64,000 nt of DNA from Myxococcales bacterium (GCA_002716585.1 PBBL01000008.1:1-64000); one strand, 5' to 3'; positions 27,084 to 36,437 are shown, counted from the first letter of the stretch. Notes: generated by a model not told the origin, from the sequence alone. Numbers and translations: made by a program.

Positions 27084-30000
27084 TCACTTGGACTCAGCCA
27101 CCAGACCCTTCTCCACCTCGTGCACGGCGTCCTTCTTGAACGGCGCGCCGCGGAAGCCGGGCTTGTACTTCGTGGGCGGAGCCCGCAGCTCCGACGGCTT
27201 GCGGTACTTCTGCGGCAACAGATCGCCGAGCGCCACCTCGCACTTCTTCGAGTACTCGTTGAACCAGCTCGCCTGCTGCGCCGCCTCCAGGCACTTCTCG
27301 TACGACTCGATCGCGCCCGTCTCGATCCCGGCCGCCTTCTCCTCCAACCCCGACCGGTAGATCTCCTCCTGGTCGTAGGTCAGCCCCGCAGGCAGCGGGC
27401 TGTTGCGGATCTCGTTGGCGAAGTCCTGGAACAGCGACCCGATCCGGTACAGCGACGCGATCGTCCAGTCCGGGCGGCCGAACTTGAAGACGTCGAAGTA
27501 GATCTTCCGCGCCTCCTCGTACCCCTTGATCTTCTTGACGAGCTGCTGCTGGAGCACCCGCTCCGGCAGCTTCAGCTTGATCGCCGTCAGCTCCAGGAAC
27601 TCCGCCTGACCCTGCATGAAGCGCGCCTGCGCCGCCGCGTCCGCGCCCGACGTCAGGTCCGCCCGCTGGCCCTCGCGCATCCCCTTGTAGATCTTCAGCG
27701 TCTTGTCGAACTCCTGCTTCGCCTGGCGGATCTTGCCCGACTCCCACAGGATCATCCCCATCTTCGTGTGCGCCTCCAGCACCCGGTCCGCCTTGCCGAC
27801 CTTCGCCCACTTGCGGGCGTAGTCCGAGTACTGGTCGAACGCCTGCCGCGTCTTCTCCTCGTTCTCGTAGATGACCCCGATCTGGAAGAACACCTCGGCG
27901 CACTCCTTCTTCTTCTGGGGGAACAGCGTCATGTAGTGCTCGTAGTCGGCGATCGCGCGCTCGTACTGGCCCAGCCCCTGACGGAACGTCGCCGCGTTGC
28001 GCAGCGCCTCCTCCGCCTTCTCATCCTTCGGGAAGTGCTTGACGAACAGCTCGTAGAAGTTGCTCGCCTCACTGTAGACCGCGATCGCGTGGTAGTTGCC
28101 GCCGATGTTGAACAGCGTCGTCGGCACCAGGTCCGAGTTCGGCCGCAGCTGCAGCAGCCCCTTGCGGACGTCGATCGCCTTACCGATCTGCTTGATCCGC
28201 TCGTAGTCCAGCGCCGCGTTGTACAGCGCCTTGTCCACCAGATCCGAGTTCGGGAACTTGCGGTAGAAGTCCGTAAAGCACTTCGCCGCCGCCTCCCACT
28301 GCTTCTTGTCCTCCAGCGCGTTGCAGCGGCGGAAGGTGCTCTTCTCGGCGATGCCGTTGATCCGCGTCATCAGCACCGCGTCCTTGCTCAGCGACGGGTT
28401 CTCCCGATACGTGTTCGACACCCGATCCAGCTCGTCGAACTGGTTCGTCAACAGCAGCGCGTCCAGGTGCAGGTTCGCCGAGATCACCGCCAGCCGGTGG
28501 CTGGAGTGGTTCTGCACGATGTCCTCGAAGCGCGGCACCGCCGACTCGAAGTGGTTCTTGTCGAAGTACAGGCGCGCCGCCGAGTACTTGACCTTCACCA
28601 CGCTCTCCCCCTCCGGGTTGTACTTGATGTACCGCTCGCAGGCCTTGATCAGGTTCTGCTCCTCCTGCGTGAGCACCTTCTTGGGAGGCACGCTGTTCGG
28701 TGTGGTATCGCCCTCACTTCCGGCTTCAGGGATCTCGAGATCCGGCGAGTCGGGCAGATCCTCGGACACCGTGAGCGCCTTCTGGTACGAGAGCACCGCC
28801 GCGTGGACCGCCTCCTTCGTGTAGCGCCCCTGCGGATCCATGTCGATCACGTTGTCGTACTGGACCGCCGCCTCGTCGAACTTCTTGAGGCGGTACAGCA
28901 GCTCCCCGTAGAAGAACGTCATGATGTAGGCGTCCTTCGAGTCCGGGTAGGAGTTCAGGTAGGACTTGTACAGCTCGTACGCCAGCGCGTAGGTCTCGTC
29001 GTTGCGCGTCTCCTGCGCCTCGCGGTGGTAGGTCGTCGCGTACTCGCGCAGGATCAGCTCCAGCCGCTGCCGGATCTGGGTCACCTGCTCGGGCTTGGCG
29101 TCCTGGTAGCCCTTGGTCGCCTCGAACAGCGCCATCGCCCGCAGCACCTCGCGGACCGTGTCCAGCTTGACCCCGAGCGCCTCGACGTTGCGCACGATCT
29201 CCAGCTGGTAGTCCATCACCTTGAAGCTCTTCTTGTTGAGCGCGATCAGCTTCTGGTACAGCGCCGTCGACTCGACGAACTTCCCCGAGTCGGCGTACAG
29301 CTGCGCCAGCCGCTCCGACATGTAGAAGACGTCCGACTTGCTGCGCACCAGCCGCTCGAAGAACCGGATCGCCTTGCCCGGCGTCCCGATGTGCGTGTAC
29401 GTCAACACGATGTCGCGCAGCGCCTCCTTGCGGAGCGCCTTGTCGTTCGCGTGCTTGGCCCGCTCCGTCTCCTTGACCACGTCCAGGAACTGGTCGAGCG
29501 CCTTGTCGTAGTAGGTCAGGTTGTAATAGCACCACGCCAGCTTGTACGCCGCGTAGTTGCGGATCGCCGAGCCCTTGAACGACATGACCTTCTCGTAGGC
29601 CTTCATCGCCTGCTGCATGTCGTCGTTGTCGAAGTAGTACTCGCCGAACGCCAACAACACGTTGGGCACGAACTCCGTGTCCGGGTACTTCTTGATCAGC
29701 TCCCGGAAGATCCCCAGCGCCTGCGGCCGCTTGCCGACCTCGATCAGGTTCGCCCCCAGGAAGTAGTAGACCTTCGGCAGCTGCTCGAAGTTCTCATACT
29801 TCTTGATGATCTCGACGTAGACTTTGACCGTCTCCTCGCGCAGCCGCTTGGCCTCCGCCAGCTCATCCTGCATCTGGCGCTTGAGCCGGTCGGCCTGGGC
29901 CCGGTCGTTGCGATCCTGGGCCTCGTACATCTCGTCCTGGGTCCGGAACGCCTTCTGCTCGTAGTACTTGCCCTTCTGCCAGTACAGCTCGGCCACCTGG

Positions 30001-30350
30001 AACAAGAACTCGGGCTTCTCCGGATCGCCGTCGTCCGTCGCGTCGATCAGGTCCTTGAGCAGCCGGATCGCCTCGTCGCGCTTCTTGGCCGAGATGAGCT
30101 TGAACTCCCGCTCGTCCGCCTTGGCCTTGAAGCCGGGCTTCGTGCTGGCGTCGGCCTTCGGGCGCTCCTTCTTCTCGCGCTTGAACGCCGTGACCTCCTG
30201 CTCCTTCTTGTCGTCCTGTGCGGTCGCCGTCGCCAAAGGCAACGTCAACCACAACAACCCAAGCACAAGCACGACCACCTGACGCGACCAGCTCCGCGTT
30301 GCTGATCGCGTCAGACCGCGATGGTTCTTGCTGATGGCTCGGCCCTTCAT
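27084..30350 (-). CDS. Large exported TPR protein, GltD/AgmU-like
   Basis: 1,088 residues from ATG 30350, preceded by GAGGTG at a good distance; an in-frame ATG at 30374 has a poorer site. A long signal peptide (VVVLVLGLLWLTLPLATATA, then QDDKKE) sends it to the periplasm. The mature protein is TPR or TPR-like helical repeats nearly throughout, with charged spacers (e.g. QFDKTLKIYKGMREGQRADL). One linker near residue 545 contains IPEAGSEGDTTPNS. In Myxococcus, AgmU/GltD is an exported TPR protein of about 1,200 residues encoded next to AglT/GltE, exactly as here. The stop overlaps the next gene's alternative start, so the two are co-translated. Confidence 0.9.
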   Translation of the reverse strand: MKGRAISKNHRGLTRSATRSWSRQVVVLVLGLLWLTLPLATATAQDDKKEQEVTAFKREKKERPKADASTKPGFKAKADEREFKLISAKKRDEAIRLLKDLIDATDDGDPEKPEFLFQVAELYWQKGKYYEQKAFRTQDEMYEAQDRNDRAQADRLKRQMQDELAEAKRLREETVKVYVEIIKKYENFEQLPKVYYFLGANLIEVGKRPQALGIFRELIKKYPDTEFVPNVLLAFGEYYFDNDDMQQAMKAYEKVMSFKGSAIRNYAAYKLAWCYYNLTYYDKALDQFLDVVKETERAKHANDKALRKEALRDIVLTYTHIGTPGKAIRFFERLVRSKSDVFYMSERLAQLYADSGKFVESTALYQKLIALNKKSFKVMDYQLEIVRNVEALGVKLDTVREVLRAMALFEATKGYQDAKPEQVTQIRQRLELILREYATTYHREAQETRNDETYALAYELYKSYLNSYPDSKDAYIMTFFYGELLYRLKKFDEAAVQYDNVIDMDPQGRYTKEAVHAAVLSYQKALTVSEDLPDSPDLEIPEAGSEGDTTPNSVPPKKVLTQEEQNLIKACERYIKYNPEGESVVKVKYSAARLYFDKNHFESAVPRFEDIVQNHSSHRLAVISANLHLDALLLTNQFDELDRVSNTYRENPSLSKDAVLMTRINGIAEKSTFRRCNALEDKKQWEAAAKCFTDFYRKFPNSDLVDKALYNAALDYERIKQIGKAIDVRKGLLQLRPNSDLVPTTLFNIGGNYHAIAVYSEASNFYELFVKHFPKDEKAEEALRNAATFRQGLGQYERAIADYEHYMTLFPQKKKECAEVFFQIGVIYENEEKTRQAFDQYSDYARKWAKVGKADRVLEAHTKMGMILWESGKIRQAKQEFDKTLKIYKGMREGQRADLTSGADAAAQARFMQGQAEFLELTAIKLKLPERVLQQQLVKKIKGYEEARKIYFDVFKFGRPDWTIASLYRIGSLFQDFANEIRNSPLPAGLTYDQEEIYRSGLEEKAAGIETGAIESYEKCLEAAQQASWFNEYSKKCEVALGDLLPQKYRKPSELRAPPTKYKPGFRGAPFKKDAVHEVEKGLVAESK

Positions 30351-30405
30351 GTTGTTCACCTCACGCTCTCTCATTCGCTGCTCGGATCAGCCAGCCGTGT
30401 GGGTC

Positions 30406-32031
30406 TCAGCGACCGCACTCGGACTTGATATCATACAGATAGTAGCCCAGCTCGTCGCGCCAGTACTCACCCTTGAACGACCAGTAGACGTGCTCATCGT
30501 CCACGTCCACGCCTTTTTTCATCGCCGTCGGGTCCTTGCCCACGAACTGCTCGTCCTTGACGCGCTGATCGAGCGCGTCGCTCTCCGCCTTGGCCGTCTC
30601 GATCAGGATCTTCTTGCCCTGCTTGATCAGATCGTTGAGCTCGCTCACCACCCGCTCGAAGCGCGACCGCGACAGCTTGCCCGCGTCCTGCAACGCGAAC
30701 ACCTGCGCCTCCGACAGCCGCTGCAGCAGCTCGAAGCCCAGCTCCGAGTCCTTCCACGACGGGTCCGACGCCTCCACCAGCTCCAGCTCCTTGTTCAGCT
30801 CCGCCACGTAGCTCAGCGTCCGCTTGAGCGTCTGATCCGTCAGCGCCGCGTCCAGGATCTGGTTCAGCCGCGGGTCGAACTCCCCCTCCCCTTCGTTGAT
30901 CTGATTGAGGAAGTGATAAAATTCCACCGGGTCCTGGTACTGGTCCAGGATCTCCTGCAGCTGATCGCGCAGCGGCGGGTAGATCAGCTCGAAGTCCTCC
31001 TGGATGATCGACCGCACCCGCTCGTACTGACAGTTCGTGAAGAACACCACCGCCGTCAAAATCATCGACTCCGGGAAGTACTCGTCGTCGAAGAACGGCG
31101 CGTTGAGCGTGTGCAGGTTGCCGAGCGCCTTGTTGTAGCGGTCGAGCTGGAAGTAGGTCCAGCTCTCCTCGAACAGCGCGTCCAGCCAGTAGGGCGAGTC
31201 CTGACCGACGAAGTCGTAGTACTTGATCGCCTTCTCGTACTGACCCACCGAGTAGAACGTCCGCGCCATCGCCAGCAGCGACAGCTGCTCCAGCTTCTTG
31301 ACCTCCGGCTCATCCAGATCCTGCGTCGCCACCCACCCAAGCACCTGCTTGAACGAGTTGACCGCCGGCTTCGCCTGGTACAGCCGCACGTGGGTGATCC
31401 CCTCCAGGTAGCGCGCCTCGGCGAAGAACTCACTCGAGTTCGACACCCGCTTGAAGAACTGGAGCGCCTGCTCCATGTCCGCCTCTTTGTAGAAGTGGCG
31501 CCCCAACAGGTACGCCAGCTCGTCGCGGAACTTCTCCGGCACCCGCTCCGGGTACAGCGGCGCGTACTTGCCGATGTGCGACAGCAGATCCGGCGCCCCC
31601 GGCAGCTTGCGCGACAAGAGCATCAGCCAGCTCAGCGTCGCCTCGTAGTACGGGTGGCCCTCGCCCTCCTCCACGATCTCGACGAACTGCTCCATCGCCC
31701 CCTGGTACACCTCCAGGCGGGAGAGCGACTTCGCCAGCTCGTACTGCGCCTTCGGGCGGAACTTGTCGGCCGACGCGTCCGTCTCCATCTTCGCCTTGTG
31801 GAACATGATGCTGGCCTGGCGGTACTCCTTCTTGTCGTAGTACTTCTCGCCCTCCGCCAGGAACTTGCCCACCGGCGCTGCATCCTTGACCTCTTCAACC
31901 TCTTCAACGTCGAAGGTCATCTCGCCGTCATCCTGCGCCAACGCGCCGTGCGACCAGCACAGCCCCAGCACAAGCACGAGCACCGCTGTCAGACCGTGCG
32001 TCCGACGACCGCTGTGGTTCAGCCTCATCAT
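30406..32031 (-). CDS. Exported TPR-like protein heading the Glt-like operon
   Basis: About 541 residues. Starts at ATG 32031 or 32028 are both close to GGAGAG; GTG 32043 is also in frame. The signal peptide is LTAVLVLVLGLCWSHGALAQ. Mature residues 30-370 are helical repeats of TPR type, e.g. AKPAVNSFKQVLGWV and SVGQYEKAIKYYDFVGQDSP. The C-terminal 160 residues form a different helical region ending in a striking aromatic block, EHVYWSFKGEYWRDELGYYL, followed by a lone Cys near the C-terminus. I recall a similar ending in other deltaproteobacterial TPR proteins but cannot name the family. As the first gene after the promoter at 32.1 kb, it is probably a component of the same envelope assembly. 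Confidence 0.85.
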   Translation of the reverse strand: MMRLNHSGRRTHGLTAVLVLVLGLCWSHGALAQDDGEMTFDVEEVEEVKDAAPVGKFLAEGEKYYDKKEYRQASIMFHKAKMETDASADKFRPKAQYELAKSLSRLEVYQGAMEQFVEIVEEGEGHPYYEATLSWLMLLSRKLPGAPDLLSHIGKYAPLYPERVPEKFRDELAYLLGRHFYKEADMEQALQFFKRVSNSSEFFAEARYLEGITHVRLYQAKPAVNSFKQVLGWVATQDLDEPEVKKLEQLSLLAMARTFYSVGQYEKAIKYYDFVGQDSPYWLDALFEESWTYFQLDRYNKALGNLHTLNAPFFDDEYFPESMILTAVVFFTNCQYERVRSIIQEDFELIYPPLRDQLQEILDQYQDPVEFYHFLNQINEGEGEFDPRLNQILDAALTDQTLKRTLSYVAELNKELELVEASDPSWKDSELGFELLQRLSEAQVFALQDAGKLSRSRFERVVSELNDLIKQGKKILIETAKAESDALDQRVKDEQFVGKDPTAMKKGVDVDDEHVYWSFKGEYWRDELGYYLYDIKSECGR

Positions 32032-32406
32032 CTCTCCATCCACTCCATGTGCGTCCCGGCCACGGCCACAACCATGACTCCTCTCCTCGGCGCCATCGCA
32101 ATGTGTTGCGGACTATACACCAAGGCATCCTACCAGACAATCGCCCTCCTTCCATACACCATCCCCCACCCCCAGGCCACCCCGCAGCTTCCCCACTCGC
32201 CGTTGACACCGCCCGCGCCCTGTGCCATGTTACCGGCGATTCCACAGGGCGGAACGCCATTTTTCGTCCGCGCGCCCCCATCGTCACACCGACATGGCCG
32301 CTGCGGGGCCGACCCACCTCCTGCGGATCCTGACAACCCTGTTCGTTTCAACCACGGACCCACCTCTCGGGGTCCGGAGCGTGTACTCCTCGGAGGCTGA
32401 TGGACC
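32032..32406. other. Divergent intergenic region, 375 nt
   Basis: It separates the Glt-like operon (minus) from a small lipoprotein gene (plus). Besides the minus-strand promoter at 32112-32140, I see a C-rich stretch (about 32150-32215) but no hairpin terminator, RNA gene or credible reading frame. A promoter for the plus-strand gene was not convincing. Confidence 0.5.
32112..32140 (-). promoter_or_regulatory. sigma70-like promoter for the Glt-like operon
   Basis: Minus strand TTGTCT (32135-32140), 17-nt spacer, TATAGT (32112-32117). Predicted transcription starts near 32105, about 75 nt before the first ATG of the TPR block. No other convincing promoter is seen within the tightly packed genes down to about 25.3 kb. 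Confidence 0.6.
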
Positions 32407-32784
32407 ATGCGCCACACCAACGCACACCCCCGACTCGGACTCCTCACCGCGATCCTCCTCACCGCGACCCTGCTGATCGCCTGTGGTGACGACTTCGGGA
32501 CCGAGTGCACCCTCCCTGACACCGAGGTCGTCCAGCTCGCCTGCGAAGAGACCCAAGACGAGAACACCGACGACGGCCAGACCGCGCGCTCCTCCGCGTC
32601 CTGCGTCATCAAGAACATCATCGAGTGTGACGACCGGCTCTGCGCCAAGTACCGCGGCTCGCAGCCCTTCTGCACCCGCACCTGCTCCGCCGACGCCGAC
32701 TGCCCTGGCAGCGCCTTCTGCGCCGAGTTCGTCATCGGCACCGGCGAGAAGTATTGCGTCAAGGCCGAACTCTCCGGCAGCTGA
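32407..32784 (+). CDS. Small Cys-rich lipoprotein
   Basis: 125 residues, with GGAGG upstream of the ATG at a rather long distance. The signal peptide LLTAILLTATLLIAC ends in a lipobox Cys followed by GDDFG. The mature part has about ten Cys, including CTRTCSADADCPGSAFC, the same Cys-Asp-rich style found in the lipoproteins at 44.2 and 56.7 kb. The Cys are likely disulfide-bonded. The family is unknown. It is transcribed away from the Glt-like operon and converges on the yraN end of the ribosomal operon, 3 nt apart. Confidence 0.82.
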   Translation: MRHTNAHPRLGLLTAILLTATLLIACGDDFGTECTLPDTEVVQLACEETQDENTDDGQTARSSASCVIKNIIECDDRLCAKYRGSQPFCTRTCSADADCPGSAFCAEFVIGTGEKYCVKAELSGS

Positions 32785-32787
32785 CCC

Positions 32788-33231
32788 CTACTCCCCCTCG
32801 AACGCGCTCGGCACGTGAACCAGCTCCCCCGTCGAGAGCACCACCCCCACCACGTCGAAGCAAACCACCCAGCCCGTCGCGTACTCCGCGTTCGCCGACA
32901 GCCACGCCTGCGCCTGCGCCCGCACCCTCGCCTGCTTGCCACCGCGCACCGTCTGCTCCGGCGCGATCACGCCCGGGCGGCTCAACGAGCGCACCTCCAC
33001 GAACACCAGCCGCCGCGCCGCCTCGTCACGAACCACCAGATCCAGCTCGCCCGACCGCGTCCGCCAGTTGCTCGCCAGCACCTCCTGCCCTCTCCCCTCG
33101 TAGAACGCCGCCGCGAGCTGCTCCCCTCGCCGCCCCACCTCCTGACGCGCCCCTTGCGGCCCGCGCGTCGCACGGGCCGCCTTCGCCTCCTTCGGCGCGT
33201 CCCCAACCGATCCGGTCACCTTCAGCTTCAT
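32788..33231 (-). CDS. YraN/UPF0102 family endonuclease-like protein
   Basis: 147 residues from ATG 33231, with AGGTGG upstream and only 2 nt after the rnhB stop; longer in-frame starts lie inside rnhB. The UPF0102 core is clear: GRRGEQLAAAFYEGRGQEVL, then SGELDLVV and VFVEVRSLSR. This is the restriction-endonuclease-like D..ExK-type fold with ExDL and FVEVR. The final Lys is replaced here by Arg, as in many members. The biochemical role of YraN proteins is unsettled. The rnhB-yraN pairing is widespread. An N-terminal extension of about 25 residues, rich in Lys/Arg/Ala, is unusual. Confidence 0.88.
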   Translation of the reverse strand: MKLKVTGSVGDAPKEAKAARATRGPQGARQEVGRRGEQLAAAFYEGRGQEVLASNWRTRSGELDLVVRDEAARRLVFVEVRSLSRPGVIAPEQTVRGGKQARVRAQAQAWLSANAEYATGWVVCFDVVGVVLSTGELVHVPSAFEGE

Positions 33232-33233
33232 CC

Positions 33234-34169
33234 TCACCACCTGAAGCTGCGCCGGTGCACCGGGCAGGGGCCGTGCTCGGCGATCGCCGCCTTGTGCTTC
33301 GCCGTCGGGTAGCCCTTGTGCCCCGCGAGCCCGTAGACCGGCCACAGCTCATCGCAGATCGCCATCGCCCGATCGCGCGACACCTTCGCCAGAACGCTCG
33401 CCGCCGCGATGTTCACCGACAGCGCGTCCCCCTTGACGATCGGCTCCTGGGTCAGCGACTCCGTCGCCGCCCCCTGCACCACAAACCGCGCGTTGCCGTC
33501 CACCAGCACGAGCACCGTCCCCACCGGCTCCGCCTCCTCAGGGCGGTACACCAGCGCGTCGGCGCCGCGCAGCGCCCGCTCCTCCCGAAGGCGCCCCGCG
33601 TACCAGCAGCGCTCCTCCTCCGCCACCTCGCCGCCGTCGCGCCCCACCCGCGCGATACGCAGCTCCGGCCGCCCGGCCCAGGCGCGCTCCTCCAACCCCA
33701 GCGCCTGCTCCACCGCGATCGACATCCCCTGGAACGTCGCCTGGAGGATGTTCACCTCATCCACCTGATCGCTGTGCACATGGACAATCGCCCAGGACCG
33801 CGCCGTCCGCACGATCCCCCCGAACAACCGCCGCCGCTTCGCCTCGGTCAGCTTCTTGGAGTCGTCCACCACCTTCACCCACTCCGGCGCCGCCTCCCCC
33901 TTGAGCTGACCCGGGTCAAGCACCAGCGCCGACACCGACACCGGCCCGGCCAGCGGCCCTCGCCCCGCCTCGTCCACGCCCACCAGGAGCGGGGCGACCC
34001 CGGCCGCCCCCCGCCACCCGTCGGCCCCCGGCTCCCAGGGCCCCGGGCCGCCGACATGCTCCCCCCACCGCTCCGCCTCGACGCTGCCCATTCGAGCTTC
34101 GCGTTTGGGCGAGGAGGCACCAAAGAGGTTCATCTGAGACGAGGCGCGGGATCGCTTGCGTGATGACAT
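33234..34169 (-). CDS. rnhB: Ribonuclease HII with N-terminal extension and internal insert
   Basis: 311 residues against the usual 200-220. It cleaves the RNA strand of RNA-DNA hybrids and starts ribonucleotide excision repair. Motifs: GVDEAGRGPLAGPV (65-77, catalytic D66 and E67), DSKKL (103-107), LVDGN (D224), GDA (D248), ASVLAKVSRDR (257-267), HKGYPTAKH and GPCPVHRRSF. The metal-binding acidic residues are therefore intact. Two parts are extra: a 60-residue basic then Gly/Trp-rich N-terminus, and an insert of about 45-50 residues (roughly 165-215) before the VDGN strand. No Shine-Dalgarno is seen at ATG 34169, so a shorter start such as the ATG at residue 13 or 27 is possible. Confidence 0.93.
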   Translation of the reverse strand: MSSRKRSRASSQMNLFGASSPKREARMGSVEAERWGEHVGGPGPWEPGADGWRGAAGVAPLLVGVDEAGRGPLAGPVSVSALVLDPGQLKGEAAPEWVKVVDDSKKLTEAKRRRLFGGIVRTARSWAIVHVHSDQVDEVNILQATFQGMSIAVEQALGLEERAWAGRPELRIARVGRDGGEVAEEERCWYAGRLREERALRGADALVYRPEEAEPVGTVLVLVDGNARFVVQGAATESLTQEPIVKGDALSVNIAAASVLAKVSRDRAMAICDELWPVYGLAGHKGYPTAKHKAAIAEHGPCPVHRRSFRW

Positions 34170-34208
34170 GGGGTGGCCTGTGTGGTCTGGGGAGGGTGGT
34201 GGGAACGA

Positions 34209-35948
34209 TCAGCCGATGATGACGATGTTGGCGCGGCTGCTCAAGGACTCAAAGGTGCGCTCCAGGCGGCGCTGGCGGTTCTCATCCAGCCCCGCGTAGG
34301 GATCGAGCAGGCAGAAGAAGCCCGCGCGATCGCCGGAGGAGGCGAAGATCGCCGCCGCCAGCGCCGAGACGAGCAGGCGCGCGACGTCGGGCCGCTCCAT
34401 CGCCCAGCCCTCAAAGCCATCGCGGAGCGGCGCTGGCGGCAGGATGTAGCCCTCGTCGTCGAGGCTGATCCCTTCCCAGCTGGTCCCGGCGAGGTGGACC
34501 GCGAGCTTGTTCCAGGCGGCGGTGAGGCGGGAGGACGGCGAGGCGCCGCGCATCAGGCCACGCTGCTCGGCGACGTTGGCCAGCAGCGGGGCGACGTCGA
34601 TGGCGGTCCCGGTCGGCTCCCGCAGCTTGAGCTTCGGAGCGGGTCGAAACCCGGCGGGGTCAAAGCCCATATCCTGGAGGCTGCGCTCGATCTCATAGGA
34701 GGGCAGGCCGTACTCGCCCAGCTCCTCACGCTCGCGCATCAGCGCCTCGATGGTGTCCTCGTGCGCGTCGATGCGGCGCTTGAGTTCAGCGATCCGCTCA
34801 CGGTTGCCGCTGGCCTCCGACTTGCGCTCGATCTCGGCGAGCTTCTCGGTGATCTCGTCGTAGGCCTCGACGTCGAGCCAGAACTCGCGCGGGCTGTTGA
34901 CGCTGGCGCGGGCCATCAGCTCCCGGTAGGACTTGCGGTGCTTGTCCTGATCGGACTCCAGAGACTCGACGCGCCGCTCCAGTTGGCTGACGCGCCCCTC
35001 CGACGACTCCGACTGCTCCAACAGGGAGAAGCGGCGCAGCACCCCGGAGGTGGTCCCGCCGAGCACGAGGAGGTTGACCAGCGCGAGCTTCTCCATGCTG
35101 AACGCGAAGCTCACGACGTAGATCACCAGCGCGACGCCCGCCGTGCCCCAGATCAGCAGATCGCGCTTCAGCTCGACGGGGCGAATGTCCTCAAACGCCA
35201 GGCGCGCCTCGTCCAGCTCATCGCGGGCCTGCTCCAATTGGGACTTGAAGCGCGCCTCCCGCTCGGTGTTCTCCTCCACCAGCGCCTTGTCGGCGTCGGT
35301 GATCTCCTTGACCCAGGCGAGCGACTCCAGCTCCGCGTGGAGGTGCTTGGAGTCGCCCATGCTGCCGCTGACCTCGTCCAGCTCTCGCTTGAGGTCGTTG
35401 GACTCGCCGCGCGCGTTCTGGAGCTTCAGATCGGCGGCCTCGATCGCGAGCGTCGAGCGGTAGAGCTCCACGAGGCGCCGCGCCTCGGGGTCGGAGGGCA
35501 GCGCGCCGCTCGGCTGAGCGACCGCTTCCGGGTCGATGGAGAAGTCCCAGGCGTGGACCAGGCTGTACTCACGCCAGTCGGGCATACCAAGGCGCGAGGC
35601 CATCTCGGAGACGACGTCCGCGGCGCCGCGGGCCAGGAGCGTGTTCCTGCCGTCGGTGACGTCCTGGAGGACGGTGCTGGAGGGATCGATTTGACGAAAG
35701 AGCTTGTAGGAGGTCCCGCCGGGGTCGTCGAGCATGGCGCCGATGCGCAGCTCACCGCCATCGGCCCAGGACTCCACCTCGGAGACGGGCACCTCGGTCG
35801 GATAGAGCAGCGCCACGATCATGCGCTCGAAGATGGCCGGATCGACCATGCTGGGCAACCGCACGTGGCAGAGCCCGGGCTCTATCCGAATCCTGGAGGG
35901 GCGGCTTGAGCCAAAAACCCCCTGGAAGACGACCTCGCGTAACCACAT
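34209..35948 (-). CDS. YhaN/SMC-like coiled-coil membrane protein with decayed ATPase
   Basis: 579 residues. The layout follows YhaN-type AAA_27 proteins: an N-terminal half-domain, long coiled coils (about 150-245 and 310-410) split by a hydrophobic hairpin (about 258-300, LLIWGTAGVALVIYVVSFAF), and a C-terminal half-domain. Nucleotide motifs are lost. Where YhaN has a P-loop after the first strands, this protein reads LPSMVDPAIFERMIVALLYP. The ABC-signature region has no LSGG. The Walker B position reads LLDPYAGLDENRQRRL instead of a hydrophobic-DEP. I infer a pseudo-ATPase descended from an SMC-like enzyme. It sits between rplS and rnhB in an otherwise conserved operon. Partner and function are unknown. 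Confidence 0.85.
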   Translation of the reverse strand: MWLREVVFQGVFGSSRPSRIRIEPGLCHVRLPSMVDPAIFERMIVALLYPTEVPVSEVESWADGGELRIGAMLDDPGGTSYKLFRQIDPSSTVLQDVTDGRNTLLARGAADVVSEMASRLGMPDWREYSLVHAWDFSIDPEAVAQPSGALPSDPEARRLVELYRSTLAIEAADLKLQNARGESNDLKRELDEVSGSMGDSKHLHAELESLAWVKEITDADKALVEENTEREARFKSQLEQARDELDEARLAFEDIRPVELKRDLLIWGTAGVALVIYVVSFAFSMEKLALVNLLVLGGTTSGVLRRFSLLEQSESSEGRVSQLERRVESLESDQDKHRKSYRELMARASVNSPREFWLDVEAYDEITEKLAEIERKSEASGNRERIAELKRRIDAHEDTIEALMREREELGEYGLPSYEIERSLQDMGFDPAGFRPAPKLKLREPTGTAIDVAPLLANVAEQRGLMRGASPSSRLTAAWNKLAVHLAGTSWEGISLDDEGYILPPAPLRDGFEGWAMERPDVARLLVSALAAAIFASSGDRAGFFCLLDPYAGLDENRQRRLERTFESLSSRANIVIIG

Positions 35949-36074
35949 AACCCTCGCCCCGGATCAATCAACCGCGCTCACTATAGCGCACAACCCTGCG
36001 GCGAGGCCACCCCGATGAGGTGGTCGCGGCTGGGCGCGGCAGCGCGAGCGCGGCTGGTGGTGGGGGGCGACCGG

Positions 36075-36437
36075 TCAGATGCGGCCGTTGCGGTTCTTCT
36101 TGCTCTTGACGCGCGCGGCCTTCCCGCGCCGGTTGCGCAGGTAGTACAGCTTGGAGCGGCGGACCTTGCCGAACGCCTTGACCTCGATCTTGGCGAGCCG
36201 GGGCGAGTGCACCGCGAAGACGCGCTCGACGCCGACGCCGTAGGAGATCTTGCGCACGGTGAAGGTGCGCCCGGCGCCCGAGCCGCTGAGCTTGATCACG
36301 TGGCCCTCGAAGACCTGGATCCGCTCCTTCTCGCCCTCGCGGATACGCACGTGGACGCGCACGAGGTCACCCGCGCGGAAGTCAGGGACATCGTCGCGCA
36401 GGAAGCGCTGCTCAAGTTTCTGAATGACATTGCTCAT
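36075..36437 (-). CDS. rplS: 50S ribosomal protein L19
   Basis: 120 residues, full length for bL19, a large-subunit protein at the 30S-50S interface. Recognised by [20 protein letters not shown], the VFEGHVI strand, [13 protein letters not shown] and the C-terminal [20 protein letters not shown]. Its ATG overlaps the trmD stop (ATGA at 36434-36437), with AGGAGG 10 nt upstream. It belongs to the rpsP-khpA-rimM-trmD-rplS operon. Confidence 0.98.
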   Translation of the reverse strand: MSNVIQKLEQRFLRDDVPDFRAGDLVRVHVRIREGEKERIQVFEGHVIKLSGSGAGRTFTVRKISYGVGVERVFAVHSPRLAKIEVKAFGKVRRSKLYYLRNRRGKAARVKSKKNRNGRI

